DNA of 14,364 nt. It comes from Clostridia bacterium. Its GTDB lineage: Bacteria > Bacillota_A > Clostridia > Oscillospirales > CAG-382. A program made the position numbers and the translations under genes. The notes beneath the pieces were generated by a model. That model searched no databases. It saw only the letters and a list, made by a program, of their open reading frames with translations, and was not told the origin of the DNA. This document shows, one piece after another, positions 7,026 through 13,861 of the stretch. Every line of letters starts with the position of its first letter. Positions within the stretch are counted from its first letter, which is position 1. The DNA is taken from assembly GCA_017615235.1 (NCBI GenBank), contig JAGAAM010000075.1, positions 1 through 14,364 of the forward strand. The letters run 5' to 3'.

Positions 7026-8900
7026 ATGCAGACTTACGAATCAACTTCATACGACGTCGCCGTTATCGGCGCGGGTCACGCCGGTCTGGAAGCGGCTTTT
7101 TCAAGCGCGCGGCTTGGCGCAAAGACGGCGCTTTTCACGCTAACGCTCGACCTCGTCGGAAATATGCCCTGCAATCCTTCGATCGGAGGAACGGGAAAGG
7201 GACATCTCGTTTTCGAGATCGACGCTTTAGGCGGAGAGATGGGAAAGGCGGCCAACGCCGTCATGCTGCAAAGCAGGATGCTGAACGCCTCCAAAGGACC
7301 CGCCGTGCGATCGCTGCGTATGCAGGCGGACCGCGTGAAGTACCGCGACTATATGAAACACACCGCCGAGACGGTCGGTAATTTAACGCTCAAACAGGCG
7401 GAAGTGACCGGGATCGCCGTCGAAAACGGCGCCGTCACCGGCGTGACGACCTCGTTCGGGGCGTTCGTGCCCTGCAAATGCGCCGTCATCGCGACCGGGA
7501 CTTCTTTGGGAGGCAGGATAATCGTCGGCGAGGAATCCTACGCTTCGGGGCCCGACAATACTCTTCCGGCGCTGAGGCTCATCGAGTCGCTCAAACAGAT
7601 CGGCGTAAAGCTCGTGCGGTTCAAGACCGGCACTCCTCCGCGCATCCACGCCGACAGCATCGATTATTCAAAGCTTGAACGCCAGGACGGCGACGAAGAT
7701 CCGACAATGTTCGGAAACGGCGAAAAACGCCCGAATTCGCTGCCCTGCTATATAGCGTATACCAACGAAGAGACTCACCGCATCATCCGCGAGAACCTTC
7801 ACCGTTCACCGCTGTTCTCCGGCGACATCCGCGGCACCGGGCCGCGCTACTGCCCGAGCATCGAGGACAAAGTCGTCCGTTTCGCCGACAAGGAACGCCA
7901 CCAGATATTTGTCGAACCGATGGGGCTCGATACGAAAGAAGTCTATCTCCAGGGGCTTTCCAGTTCGCTCCCGGAGGAAGTTCAGCTTCGCGTCGTCCAC
8001 AGCATTAAAGGGCTTGAAAACGCGCGCTTCATGCGCACCGCCTACGCGATAGAATACGACTGCTGCGATCCTACCCAGCTTTCCGCATCGCTCGAATTCC
8101 GCGATATCTCCGGGCTTTTCGGAGCCGGACAGTTCAACGGCTCATCGGGTTACGAGGAAGCGGCTGCGCAGGGGCTCATCGCCGGGATAAACGCGGCTTT
8201 GAAGGCTAAAGGCAAACCGCCATTCACGCTTTTGCGGAGCGAAAGCTATATCGGCACGCTCATTGACGATCTCGTCACGAAGGGCACCAACGAACCCTAC
8301 CGAATAATGACCTCGCGCAGCGAATACCGCCTGCTGCTCCGTCAGGACAACGCAAGGCAGCGGCTTTTGAAAAAAGGCTATGACATCGGACTGGTCGGAG
8401 AGGACGAATACAAGGCGTTCCTTGCCGAGGAAGCCGAACTCGCGGAGGCGATAAAAGCCTTCGGGAGCGAAAGCGTAAAGGCGAGCGAAGAACTCGACGA
8501 TCTTCTCGAATCACGCGGGTTCGAGCGCAGCGGCGCGGGTATGCCGAAAGCCGAACTGATAAGGCGTCCCGGCATAACCGTAAAAGACGTTGTAAAGCTT
8601 TCCGGCGAAGAAGGCAGGTTTTCCGAAAAAACGCTTTCCCGCGCGGAGACCGAGCTTAAATACGCCGGATACATAAAACGCCAGCTCGCGGAGGTGGAAA
8701 GGTTCTCCAGACTGGAGGAAAAGGCGCTTCCCGCAGATACCGACTACACGAAGATCAAAGGGCTCCGCATCGAAGCGGCGCAGAAACTTAACGCCCTCAG
8801 ACCGGAGAATATCGGCAGGGCGTCGCGCATAAGCGGCGTCTCGCCTTCGGATATCTCGGTGCTTCTTATATGGCTTTCGCAGGGAGGTAAACGGGAATGA
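7026..8900 (+). CDS. mnmG: tRNA uridine-5-carboxymethylaminomethyl modification enzyme MnmG (GidA)
   Basis: This is the FAD- and NADH-dependent partner of MnmE in U34 modification. The 624-residue product has the family length and layout. The Rossmann dinucleotide-binding motif VIGAGHAG (13-20) binds FAD. It is followed by NMPCNPSIGGTGKGH (46-60), a family signature. Later come LVRFKTGTPPRI and GPRYCPSIEDKV, the latter containing the second conserved cysteine, then FGAGQFNGSSGYEEAAAQG and the MTSRSEYRLLLRQDNA segment. The C-terminal helical domain, which binds MnmE and tRNA, ends with YTKIKGLRIEAAQKL and IGRASRISGVSPSDI. The start at 7026 uses AAGG (7015-7018) in the second copy of a 19-base tandem repeat. 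The stop overlaps the rsmG start by 4 bases (ATGA), a standard coupling arrangement. Confidence 0.97.
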   Translation: MQTYESTSYDVAVIGAGHAGLEAAFSSARLGAKTALFTLTLDLVGNMPCNPSIGGTGKGHLVFEIDALGGEMGKAANAVMLQSRMLNASKGPAVRSLRMQADRVKYRDYMKHTAETVGNLTLKQAEVTGIAVENGAVTGVTTSFGAFVPCKCAVIATGTSLGGRIIVGEESYASGPDNTLPALRLIESLKQIGVKLVRFKTGTPPRIHADSIDYSKLERQDGDEDPTMFGNGEKRPNSLPCYIAYTNEETHRIIRENLHRSPLFSGDIRGTGPRYCPSIEDKVVRFADKERHQIFVEPMGLDTKEVYLQGLSSSLPEEVQLRVVHSIKGLENARFMRTAYAIEYDCCDPTQLSASLEFRDISGLFGAGQFNGSSGYEEAAAQGLIAGINAALKAKGKPPFTLLRSESYIGTLIDDLVTKGTNEPYRIMTSRSEYRLLLRQDNARQRLLKKGYDIGLVGEDEYKAFLAEEAELAEAIKAFGSESVKASEELDDLLESRGFERSGAGMPKAELIRRPGITVKDVVKLSGEEGRFSEKTLSRAETELKYAGYIKRQLAEVERFSRLEEKALPADTDYTKIKGLRIEAAQKLNALRPENIGRASRISGVSPSDISVLLIWLSQGGKRE

Positions 8901-9601
8901 GCGCGTCAGGGATACTTTCGCAATACCGCAAAGACGTGACGGAAGACCAATCAAAAAAACTTGACGTCATCGCGGAAAACCTTTGCGAAAAGAACAAAGT
9001 AATGAACCTCACCGCGATAACCGATGAAAAAGGCGTTGCGCTGCTGCATTTCTGGGATTCGCTGACTTTGATCGACACCGGGCTTTTCACAAACGGCAAA
9101 AAGGTGATCGACGTCGGATGCGGAGCCGGATTCCCGTCGCTGCCGCTCGCCGTCTGCGCTCCGGGCTGTTCCGTTACCGCTAACGACGCCACCGCGAAAA
9201 AACTCGCCTTCGTCCTTGATACCGCAAAGTCCGCCGGGATAGAAAACCTTGATATCCTCAACGGCAGGGCGGAGGAACTCGCCTGCGACAGCGACCTGCG
9301 CGAAAGTTTCGATATCGCCGTATCACGCGGGGTCGCAAGGCTGAACGTGCTTTGCGAATGGTGTCTGCCGTTCGTCAAAGCGGGCGGATACTTCATCGCC
9401 ATGAAGGGCGAAAAGTACGCCGAAGAGGTCTCCGAAGCCGAAAACGCCGTTAAAACGCTCGGCGGGAAAACAGTTGACATAATTAAATTTTCCGTTCCGG
9501 AATACGGATATCTGCATACGCTCGTCGTCATCGAAAAGACCGGTAACACGCCGTCCGCGTATCCGAGGCAGAACGGAAAAATACTCAAAAAACCGCTTTG
9601 A
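8897..9601 (+). CDS. rsmG: 16S rRNA (guanine-527-N7) methyltransferase RsmG (GidB)
   Basis: RsmG methylates N7 of G527 in 16S rRNA using S-adenosylmethionine; loss of this mark gives low-level streptomycin resistance in several bacteria. The 234-residue product has family-typical motifs: KVMNLTAI (34-41), LLHFWDSL (49-56), the SAM-binding loop IDVGCGAGFPSLPL (71-84), NGRAEEL (122-128), SRGVARL (143-149), and a C-terminal YPRQNGKILKKPL that matches the usual basic end. AGGGAGG (8881-8887) lies 9 bases before the ATG, inside the mnmG 3' end, and the ATGA overlap with mnmG implies coupled translation. The next gene starts 22 bases later. Confidence 0.96.
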   Translation: MSASGILSQYRKDVTEDQSKKLDVIAENLCEKNKVMNLTAITDEKGVALLHFWDSLTLIDTGLFTNGKKVIDVGCGAGFPSLPLAVCAPGCSVTANDATAKKLAFVLDTAKSAGIENLDILNGRAEELACDSDLRESFDIAVSRGVARLNVLCEWCLPFVKAGGYFIAMKGEKYAEEVSEAENAVKTLGGKTVDIIKFSVPEYGYLHTLVVIEKTGNTPSAYPRQNGKILKKPL

Positions 9602-9623
9602 ATAAGTGACCGGAGAACAAACA

Positions 9624-10235
9624 ATGTCTGAATTGCGCGACAGAAACGGATTGACGGAATCCGAATTCTTAAAGGCGTACGACGCCTCGAAATACGAACG
9701 CCCGTCTGTAACGGTTGACATAATTGTCATCAATGACGGCAGGATGATGCTTATAAGAAGGGGAGGGCATCCCTTTCTCGGAAAGCTTGCTCTGCCGGGC
9801 GGATTCGTGGAACCAGACGAGGACGTCTATCACGCCGCCGCGCGCGAACTGCGCGAGGAGACCGGGCTAAAAGCTAAAAGCCTTTCGATGCTTCCCGTCT
9901 TTTCCGACCCGAAGCGCGACCCCCGTACGAGGATAATCACGGTCCCGTTCCTTGCGGAGGTTGAAGGCGATCCTTCCGCGCAGGCGTCCGACGACGCCGC
10001 CGACGCGAAGTGGTTCGGTTATGATTATTCTTGTCGTCCCGTCGACGGAGGCGAGGAGATTTGCGTCGCCCTTTCAAACGGAGCGGAAAAAGTTTTTTTC
10101 AAAGTGTCGAAGACCGTCGATAAAAGCGGATCACGCGCCGATCCGGTCTACGGTATCGCGGGGGAAAACCCTCTCGCGGGGGATCACGCGGCGATAATCG
10201 CGCTCGCTCTCGACGTTTTTACAAACCGGCGCTGA
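9624..10235 (+). CDS. NUDIX hydrolase
   Basis: A 203-residue protein with a perfect Nudix box, G-x5-E-x7-REL-x-EE-x-GL, at residues 60-82 (G60, E66, R74, E75, E78, E79, G81, L82), which coordinates magnesium and cleaves a nucleoside diphosphate linked to another moiety. The preceding segment KYERPSVTVDIIVI and the LIRRGGHPFLGKLALPGGF stretch resemble Nudix proteins near NAD or ADP-ribose metabolism, but the substrate cannot be fixed from sequence. The ATG at 9624 was preferred over an in-frame GTG at 9606 because GGAG (9612-9615) lies 8 bases before it; that GGAG falls inside the coding sequence of the longer form. It sits 22 bases after rsmG and is probably the last gene of the mnmE operon. 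No terminator is evident after it. Confidence 0.92.
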   Translation: MSELRDRNGLTESEFLKAYDASKYERPSVTVDIIVINDGRMMLIRRGGHPFLGKLALPGGFVEPDEDVYHAAARELREETGLKAKSLSMLPVFSDPKRDPRTRIITVPFLAEVEGDPSAQASDDAADAKWFGYDYSCRPVDGGEEICVALSNGAEKVFFKVSKTVDKSGSRADPVYGIAGENPLAGDHAAIIALALDVFTNRR

Positions 10236-10262
10236 CTTAACATTCAGTTAATAATTCCGCGT

Positions 10263-10268
10263 TATACT
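10263..10268 (+). promoter_or_regulatory. Weak -10 promoter candidate before the acyltransferase gene
   Basis: TATACT lies in a 92-base AT-rich gap after the Nudix gene. The best upstream -35-like word, TTAACA (10237-10242), is 20 bases away, which is too far for a normal sigma-A promoter. A 5-bp hairpin (CGGC/GCCG, 10293-10307) follows. The downstream genes may therefore have their own promoter or may be read through from the mnmE operon. Confidence 0.3.
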
Positions 10269-10327
10269 GTATTCTGCCGTGTTGCGGAGAATCGGCGAAA
10301 AGGGCCGAAAACGAAGGAGGACTACCG

Positions 10328-11101
10328 ATGGAACGCAAAGTCGTTTACTACACCGACGAGCTCAGCGACGAGTTCTCCGAAGCGAAGATAACTCCGCGTC
10401 CGATCGACGGGAATTACGTTTACTGCCCGGCTTCGCTTTTCAAAAAGTTCACCTCGTTTTTCTGGTACCGCATAGTCGGGCTGCCCTGCGCGTTTGCGTT
10501 CCTCCGTTTGAAGTTCCGCCACAGAACGGTCGGCAGGAAGAAGCTTCGCGACGTGAAGGGCGGATACTTCATTTACGGCAACCACACCCAGGATATCGGC
10601 GACGCCTGCACTCCCGCCGTGATAAACTTCCCGAAAAGGACGTACGTAATCGTCCACGCGAACAACGTGTCGATGCCGCATATCGGGCTGGTGACCGCCT
10701 CGATGGGCGCGATCCCGCTCCCGGACGGACTTGCGGCGCATAAGAATTTCACGTCGGCTATTGAAAGGCGGTTCAGCGAAGGGAAAGCCGTCGCGATCTA
10801 TCCCGAAGCGCACATCTGGCCCTATTTCACCGGTATACGCAATTTCGGTGACGCCTCGTTCACTTATCCGGTAAAACTCGACGCGCCGGTATTCTGTTTT
10901 ACAAACACCTATCAGAAACGCCGGTTTTCCGAAAAACCCCGCATCGTGACTTATATCGACGGACCGTTTTATCCCGATAAGGAGCTCCCGCGCAGCGAAC
11001 GCCGTGCGAAACTGCGCGATCAGGTATATGACGCCATGCGCGAAAGATCGAAGCTTTCCGAAGTTACGGTGATCGAATACTTAAAGGCTGATAAAGAATG
11101 A
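10328..11101 (+). CDS. PlsC-like lysophospholipid/glycolipid acyltransferase
   Basis: A 257-residue protein resembling 1-acylglycerol-3-phosphate acyltransferases (LPLAT superfamily), enzymes that move an acyl chain from acyl-ACP, acyl-CoA or acyl-phosphate to a hydroxyl. Seen are a hydrophobic, probably membrane-contacting stretch (about 43-60, FFWYRIVGLPCAFAFLRL), the block I region FIYGNHTQDIGDA (81-93), a block II-like region around MGAIPLPDG (126-134), and EGKAVAIYPEAHIWPY (151-166) as block III. The usual catalytic HX4D is here H86-TQDIG-D92, one residue longer, with another Asp at H+3, so the active-site geometry or register differs from the textbook motif. AAGGAGG (10314-10320) is 7 bases before the ATG. 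The stop overlaps the next gene by 4 bases. The downstream glycosyltransferases suggest a glycolipid or surface-glycan acceptor, but this is inference. Confidence 0.82.
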   Translation: MERKVVYYTDELSDEFSEAKITPRPIDGNYVYCPASLFKKFTSFFWYRIVGLPCAFAFLRLKFRHRTVGRKKLRDVKGGYFIYGNHTQDIGDACTPAVINFPKRTYVIVHANNVSMPHIGLVTASMGAIPLPDGLAAHKNFTSAIERRFSEGKAVAIYPEAHIWPYFTGIRNFGDASFTYPVKLDAPVFCFTNTYQKRRFSEKPRIVTYIDGPFYPDKELPRSERRAKLRDQVYDAMRERSKLSEVTVIEYLKADKE

Positions 11102-11940
11102 TAAATCTTCTGTTTTGCGGGAACGATAAAGTTTTTGACGGAATGCTGACCTGCGCCCTCTCGGCGCTGATGCGCAGCGACACCGAAGAACCCTTTACCT
11201 TTTACGTCTACACGATGGACGTCTCGCATATCAAAAAAGAATACGTTCCGGTCGGCGACCGGCAGATCGCCTTCCTCGACGAGACGGTAAAGCGTTACAA
11301 CCCCGAAAACCGCGTTGTAAAGATCGACGTTACGGATATCTACCGCGCGGAGTTCGCCGGATGTCCGAACGAGAGCGCCTATTGCTCGCCCTATACGCTT
11401 ATAAGGCTTTTCGCCGATTTGGTGCCGGAAATGCCGGACAAGCTGCTGTACCTCGACGCGGATATACTTTTCAACCGCGATATAACTTTGCTTTACGGCA
11501 TCGATATCGAAGGTTACGAATACGCCGCCGCAAGGGATCATTACGGAAAATATCTGCTTTATCCCAACTATATCAACGCCGGCGTCCTGCTTTTCAACCT
11601 CAAAAAGATCCGCGAGACCGGGCTTTTGGAAAAGGCGCGCTGTCAAATCCGCGCGAAAAAGCTTATGTTCGCCGACCAGAGCGCGATAGTGCGCTCCACG
11701 GCAAAAAAGAAGATGCTTCCCCAAAGGTTCAACGATCAGAAGTTCCTCCACAAACACACCGTCGTAAGGCATTTTTCGAAAAGGCTCTTCTGGCTTCCGT
11801 ACCCGCACACCGAAAACATCAAGCAGTGGCAGGTCGATAAGGTCCGCAAGATCTTCGGATACGACTGCTTCGACGATATACTTGACGAATACGTTTCTTT
11901 AAAAGAAAAATTCAACAAAGAGGAAAACGCAAATGGCTAA
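11098..11940 (+). CDS. Glycosyltransferase family 8 (LgtC-like) protein
   Basis: A 280-residue retaining glycosyltransferase of the GT8 type, which transfers a sugar, usually glucose or galactose, from a UDP-sugar. Seen motifs: the metal-binding DAD at 120-122 in LLYLDADILFNRD, the conserved YINAGVLLFNL (158-168), FADQSAI (191-197), and a histidine (225) in VRHFS matching the late metal-ligand region. YCSPYTLIRLFADLVPEMPDKLLYLD is typical of the family just before the DXD. No membrane segment or signal peptide is apparent, so it should act at the cytoplasmic face. It overlaps the acyltransferase gene by 4 bases (ATGA) and the fusion gene downstream by 8 bases. AAAGG (11083-11087) is a modest ribosome binding site, consistent with coupled translation. 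The acceptor is unknown. Confidence 0.9.
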   Translation: MINLLFCGNDKVFDGMLTCALSALMRSDTEEPFTFYVYTMDVSHIKKEYVPVGDRQIAFLDETVKRYNPENRVVKIDVTDIYRAEFAGCPNESAYCSPYTLIRLFADLVPEMPDKLLYLDADILFNRDITLLYGIDIEGYEYAAARDHYGKYLLYPNYINAGVLLFNLKKIRETGLLEKARCQIRAKKLMFADQSAIVRSTAKKKMLPQRFNDQKFLHKHTVVRHFSKRLFWLPYPHTENIKQWQVDKVRKIFGYDCFDDILDEYVSLKEKFNKEENANG

Positions 11941-13708
11941 ACAGACGATACCGGTTTTTTACGCCTGTGACGATAATTATATAAAATACACCTGCGTTTC
12001 GCTGTGGTCGCTCAAGACCAACGCGTCAAGGCTTTACGATTACGACGTCCACATCCTTCACGCAGGGATGGATATAAACGCCGGGAAAGACGTCGCGGCA
12101 CTGGCTGAAGAAGGATTCAATATTTCGTTCGACGACGTGACCGAGTATATCGACACGATAAGATCCCGCATCCCCGTGCGAGATTATTTCTCGATCACCA
12201 CCTATTACCGCTTCTTCATCGCGGAAATGTTCCAGGAATACGACAAAGCCGTGTATATCGACAGCGATACGATCGTCGCCGGCGATATCAGCGATCTTTA
12301 CAGGACCGATATGAAAGACGCCTATCTCGCCGTCTGTCAGGACAGGAGCGTTATCGACGTTCCGGAATTCGGCGAATACGTCGAAAAATGTTTAGGCGTT
12401 TCGAGATACAACTATTTCCAGGCGGGGATGATGCTTATCAACTGCGACAGGTTCCGTACCTGTTATATACTTGATAAATTCATCCAGCTTCTGCACACCT
12501 ATCACTTCACCGCCGCGCAGGATCAGGACTATCTCAACGTCATCTGCAAGGATCACGTCCTTTATCTCGACCGCCGCTGGAATACCGAGACCGGCTTTTC
12601 CTTTGATTTCCCGATAGAAGACGCGAAGATACTCCATTACAATATGGCGAACAAGCCCTGGTATTATCCGGACGCGCCTTACGCCGAAATTTTCTGGAAA
12701 TACGCGAGCGAGACTTCGCTGATCGGCGAACTGAAAAAAGAATGTGAGGAATACACCGACGAGGAGCGCGAACGCGACGCGAAAGCCGGCGAGAATCTTA
12801 TGAGCATAGTTATTTCCGAGACAGAACGCGAGGACAATTACCTCAACCGTCTTAACCGCGTGAACCGCTCCAGCGACCGCGTCGCGGTGCTCGAAAAGAT
12901 CGCGCAGTACGAGCGCGAAGGCCGTTTCGGCGAGGACGTGGAGGAGGATCCGCCCTCCCGCGTGCTTATGCCCGACGAGATAGAATACGTCCGCAAGGGC
13001 TTTTACGAAAAGATCAAGACCAAATTCGCCTTCACGATGGCAAGGCGCTTCGTCAACAATCTTATCGACGAGAAAAAGCTTATCATCAAAGAAATAAAGG
13101 GCATCGAGAATTTCAATACGCTCAAAAGCGGAGCGGTGATAACCTGCAACCATTTCAACGCGTTCGACAGCTTCGCGATCCAGTTCGCCTACGAGGCGTC
13201 GAACCAGACCGACCGCAAGTTTTACCGCGTTATAAAAGAGGGGAATTATACTTCCTTCCCCGGCTTTTACGGCTTTCTGATGCGCCACTGCAACACTTTG
13301 CCGCTTTCTTCGAACACCCGCACGCTTACGAAATTCGTCGCCGCGGTGAACGGATTATTGAAAGACGGCAGCCTCGTGCTCGTCTATCCGGAACAGAGCA
13401 TGTGGTGGAACTACCGCAAGCCGAAACCTTTGAAGACCGGCGCTTTCGTGCTCGCGGCGCGCAATAAAGTGCCGGTGCTGCCCTGTTTCATAACGATGAG
13501 CGATTCCGAAATTATGGGTGACGACGGCTTTTACGTCCAGGAATACACGATCAACATCGGAAAACCGATCTACCCGGACGAAAAACTGACCTACCGCGAA
13601 AACGTCGAAAAACTCATGGACGAGAATTTCGCTTGCTGGAAGGATATCTACGAATCCTTCTACAATCTGCCTTTGGAATATACTACCGAGAACAAGGACG
13701 GAGAATAA
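11933..13708 (+). CDS. Bifunctional GT8 glycosyltransferase / PlsC-like acyltransferase fusion
   Basis: A 591-residue single open frame with two enzyme domains. Residues 5 to about 262 form a GT8 glycosyltransferase: FYACDDNYIKYTCVSLWSL, the DSD metal motif at 110-112 in AVYIDSDTIVAGD, FQAGMMLIN (162-170), AAQDQDYLN (194-202), and H235 plus KPW (241-243) in the ILHYNMANKPW end motif. A highly charged linker (about 265-350), probably helical, follows. Residues about 360-580 form an LPLAT/PlsC acyltransferase with a proper HX4D at H407-D412 in CNHFNAFD, and LVLVYPEQSMWWNY (481-494) as the block III equivalent. No membrane segment is obvious. AGAGG (11919-11923) precedes the ATG by 9 bases, and the gene overlaps the stand-alone GT8 gene by 8 bases. 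The fusion suggests that one acceptor is both glycosylated and acylated. No frameshift or internal stop suggests the join is artefactual. A strong terminator follows. Confidence 0.88.
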   Translation: MAKQTIPVFYACDDNYIKYTCVSLWSLKTNASRLYDYDVHILHAGMDINAGKDVAALAEEGFNISFDDVTEYIDTIRSRIPVRDYFSITTYYRFFIAEMFQEYDKAVYIDSDTIVAGDISDLYRTDMKDAYLAVCQDRSVIDVPEFGEYVEKCLGVSRYNYFQAGMMLINCDRFRTCYILDKFIQLLHTYHFTAAQDQDYLNVICKDHVLYLDRRWNTETGFSFDFPIEDAKILHYNMANKPWYYPDAPYAEIFWKYASETSLIGELKKECEEYTDEERERDAKAGENLMSIVISETEREDNYLNRLNRVNRSSDRVAVLEKIAQYEREGRFGEDVEEDPPSRVLMPDEIEYVRKGFYEKIKTKFAFTMARRFVNNLIDEKKLIIKEIKGIENFNTLKSGAVITCNHFNAFDSFAIQFAYEASNQTDRKFYRVIKEGNYTSFPGFYGFLMRHCNTLPLSSNTRTLTKFVAAVNGLLKDGSLVLVYPEQSMWWNYRKPKPLKTGAFVLAARNKVPVLPCFITMSDSEIMGDDGFYVQEYTINIGKPIYPDEKLTYRENVEKLMDENFACWKDIYESFYNLPLEYTTENKDGE

Positions 13709-13745
13709 TCGGACTTTTTTGCGAAAAAAACGGGAAAAATACGGG

Positions 13746-13775
13746 AAAAAAGCGGGACGAATCCCCGCTTTTTTT
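13746..13775 (+). terminator. Rho-independent terminator after the fusion gene
   Basis: AAAAAAGCGGG (13746-13756) pairs with CCCGCTTTTTT (13764-13774) around a 7-base loop, and the T-run continues to 13775. The stem core is GCGGG/CCCGC; the A/T arms make it potentially active in both directions. It lies 37 bases after the fusion gene stop and separates the acyltransferase/glycosyltransferase unit from the tail-protein-like gene. Confidence 0.9.
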
Positions 13776-13779
13776 GTTT

Positions 13780-13785
13780 TATAAT
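13780..13785 (+). promoter_or_regulatory. -10 element candidate for the tail-protein-like gene
   Basis: A perfect TATAAT begins 5 bases after the terminator T-run. A -35 would fall inside the terminator hairpin (13756-13762, GACGAAT), which is a poor match, so the promoter would be weak or activator-dependent. A transcription start near 13792 would give a leader of about 70 bases. Confidence 0.4.
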
Positions 13786-13791
13786 AGAATC

Positions 13792-13820
13792 GAACTCGGG
13801 GAAATGCCGAATTCGGGGAA
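13792..13820 (+). repeat. Imperfect direct repeat in the leader of the tail-protein-like gene
   Basis: GAACTCGGGGAA (13792-13803) and GAATTCGGGGAA (13809-13820) differ at one base and start 17 bases apart, just downstream of the candidate -10. The position would suit a repressor or activator site, but chance cannot be excluded. Confidence 0.5.
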
Positions 13821-13844
13821 CATCGAAAGGGGGATAACGACAAT

Positions 13845-13851
13845 AAGGAGG
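13845..13851 (+). promoter_or_regulatory. Ribosome binding site supporting a TTG start
   Basis: AAGGAGG, 10 bases before the TTG at 13862-13864. No ATG in the frame lies at a usable distance, so this strong Shine-Dalgarno sequence is the main evidence for a TTG start. Confidence 0.75.
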
Positions 13852-13861
13852 ATCAAAAACC

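Noticed and set aside
12392..13288. A 298-codon minus-strand frame
   Set aside because: It is antisense to the GT8-acyltransferase fusion gene, whose motifs are clear, and has no independent support.
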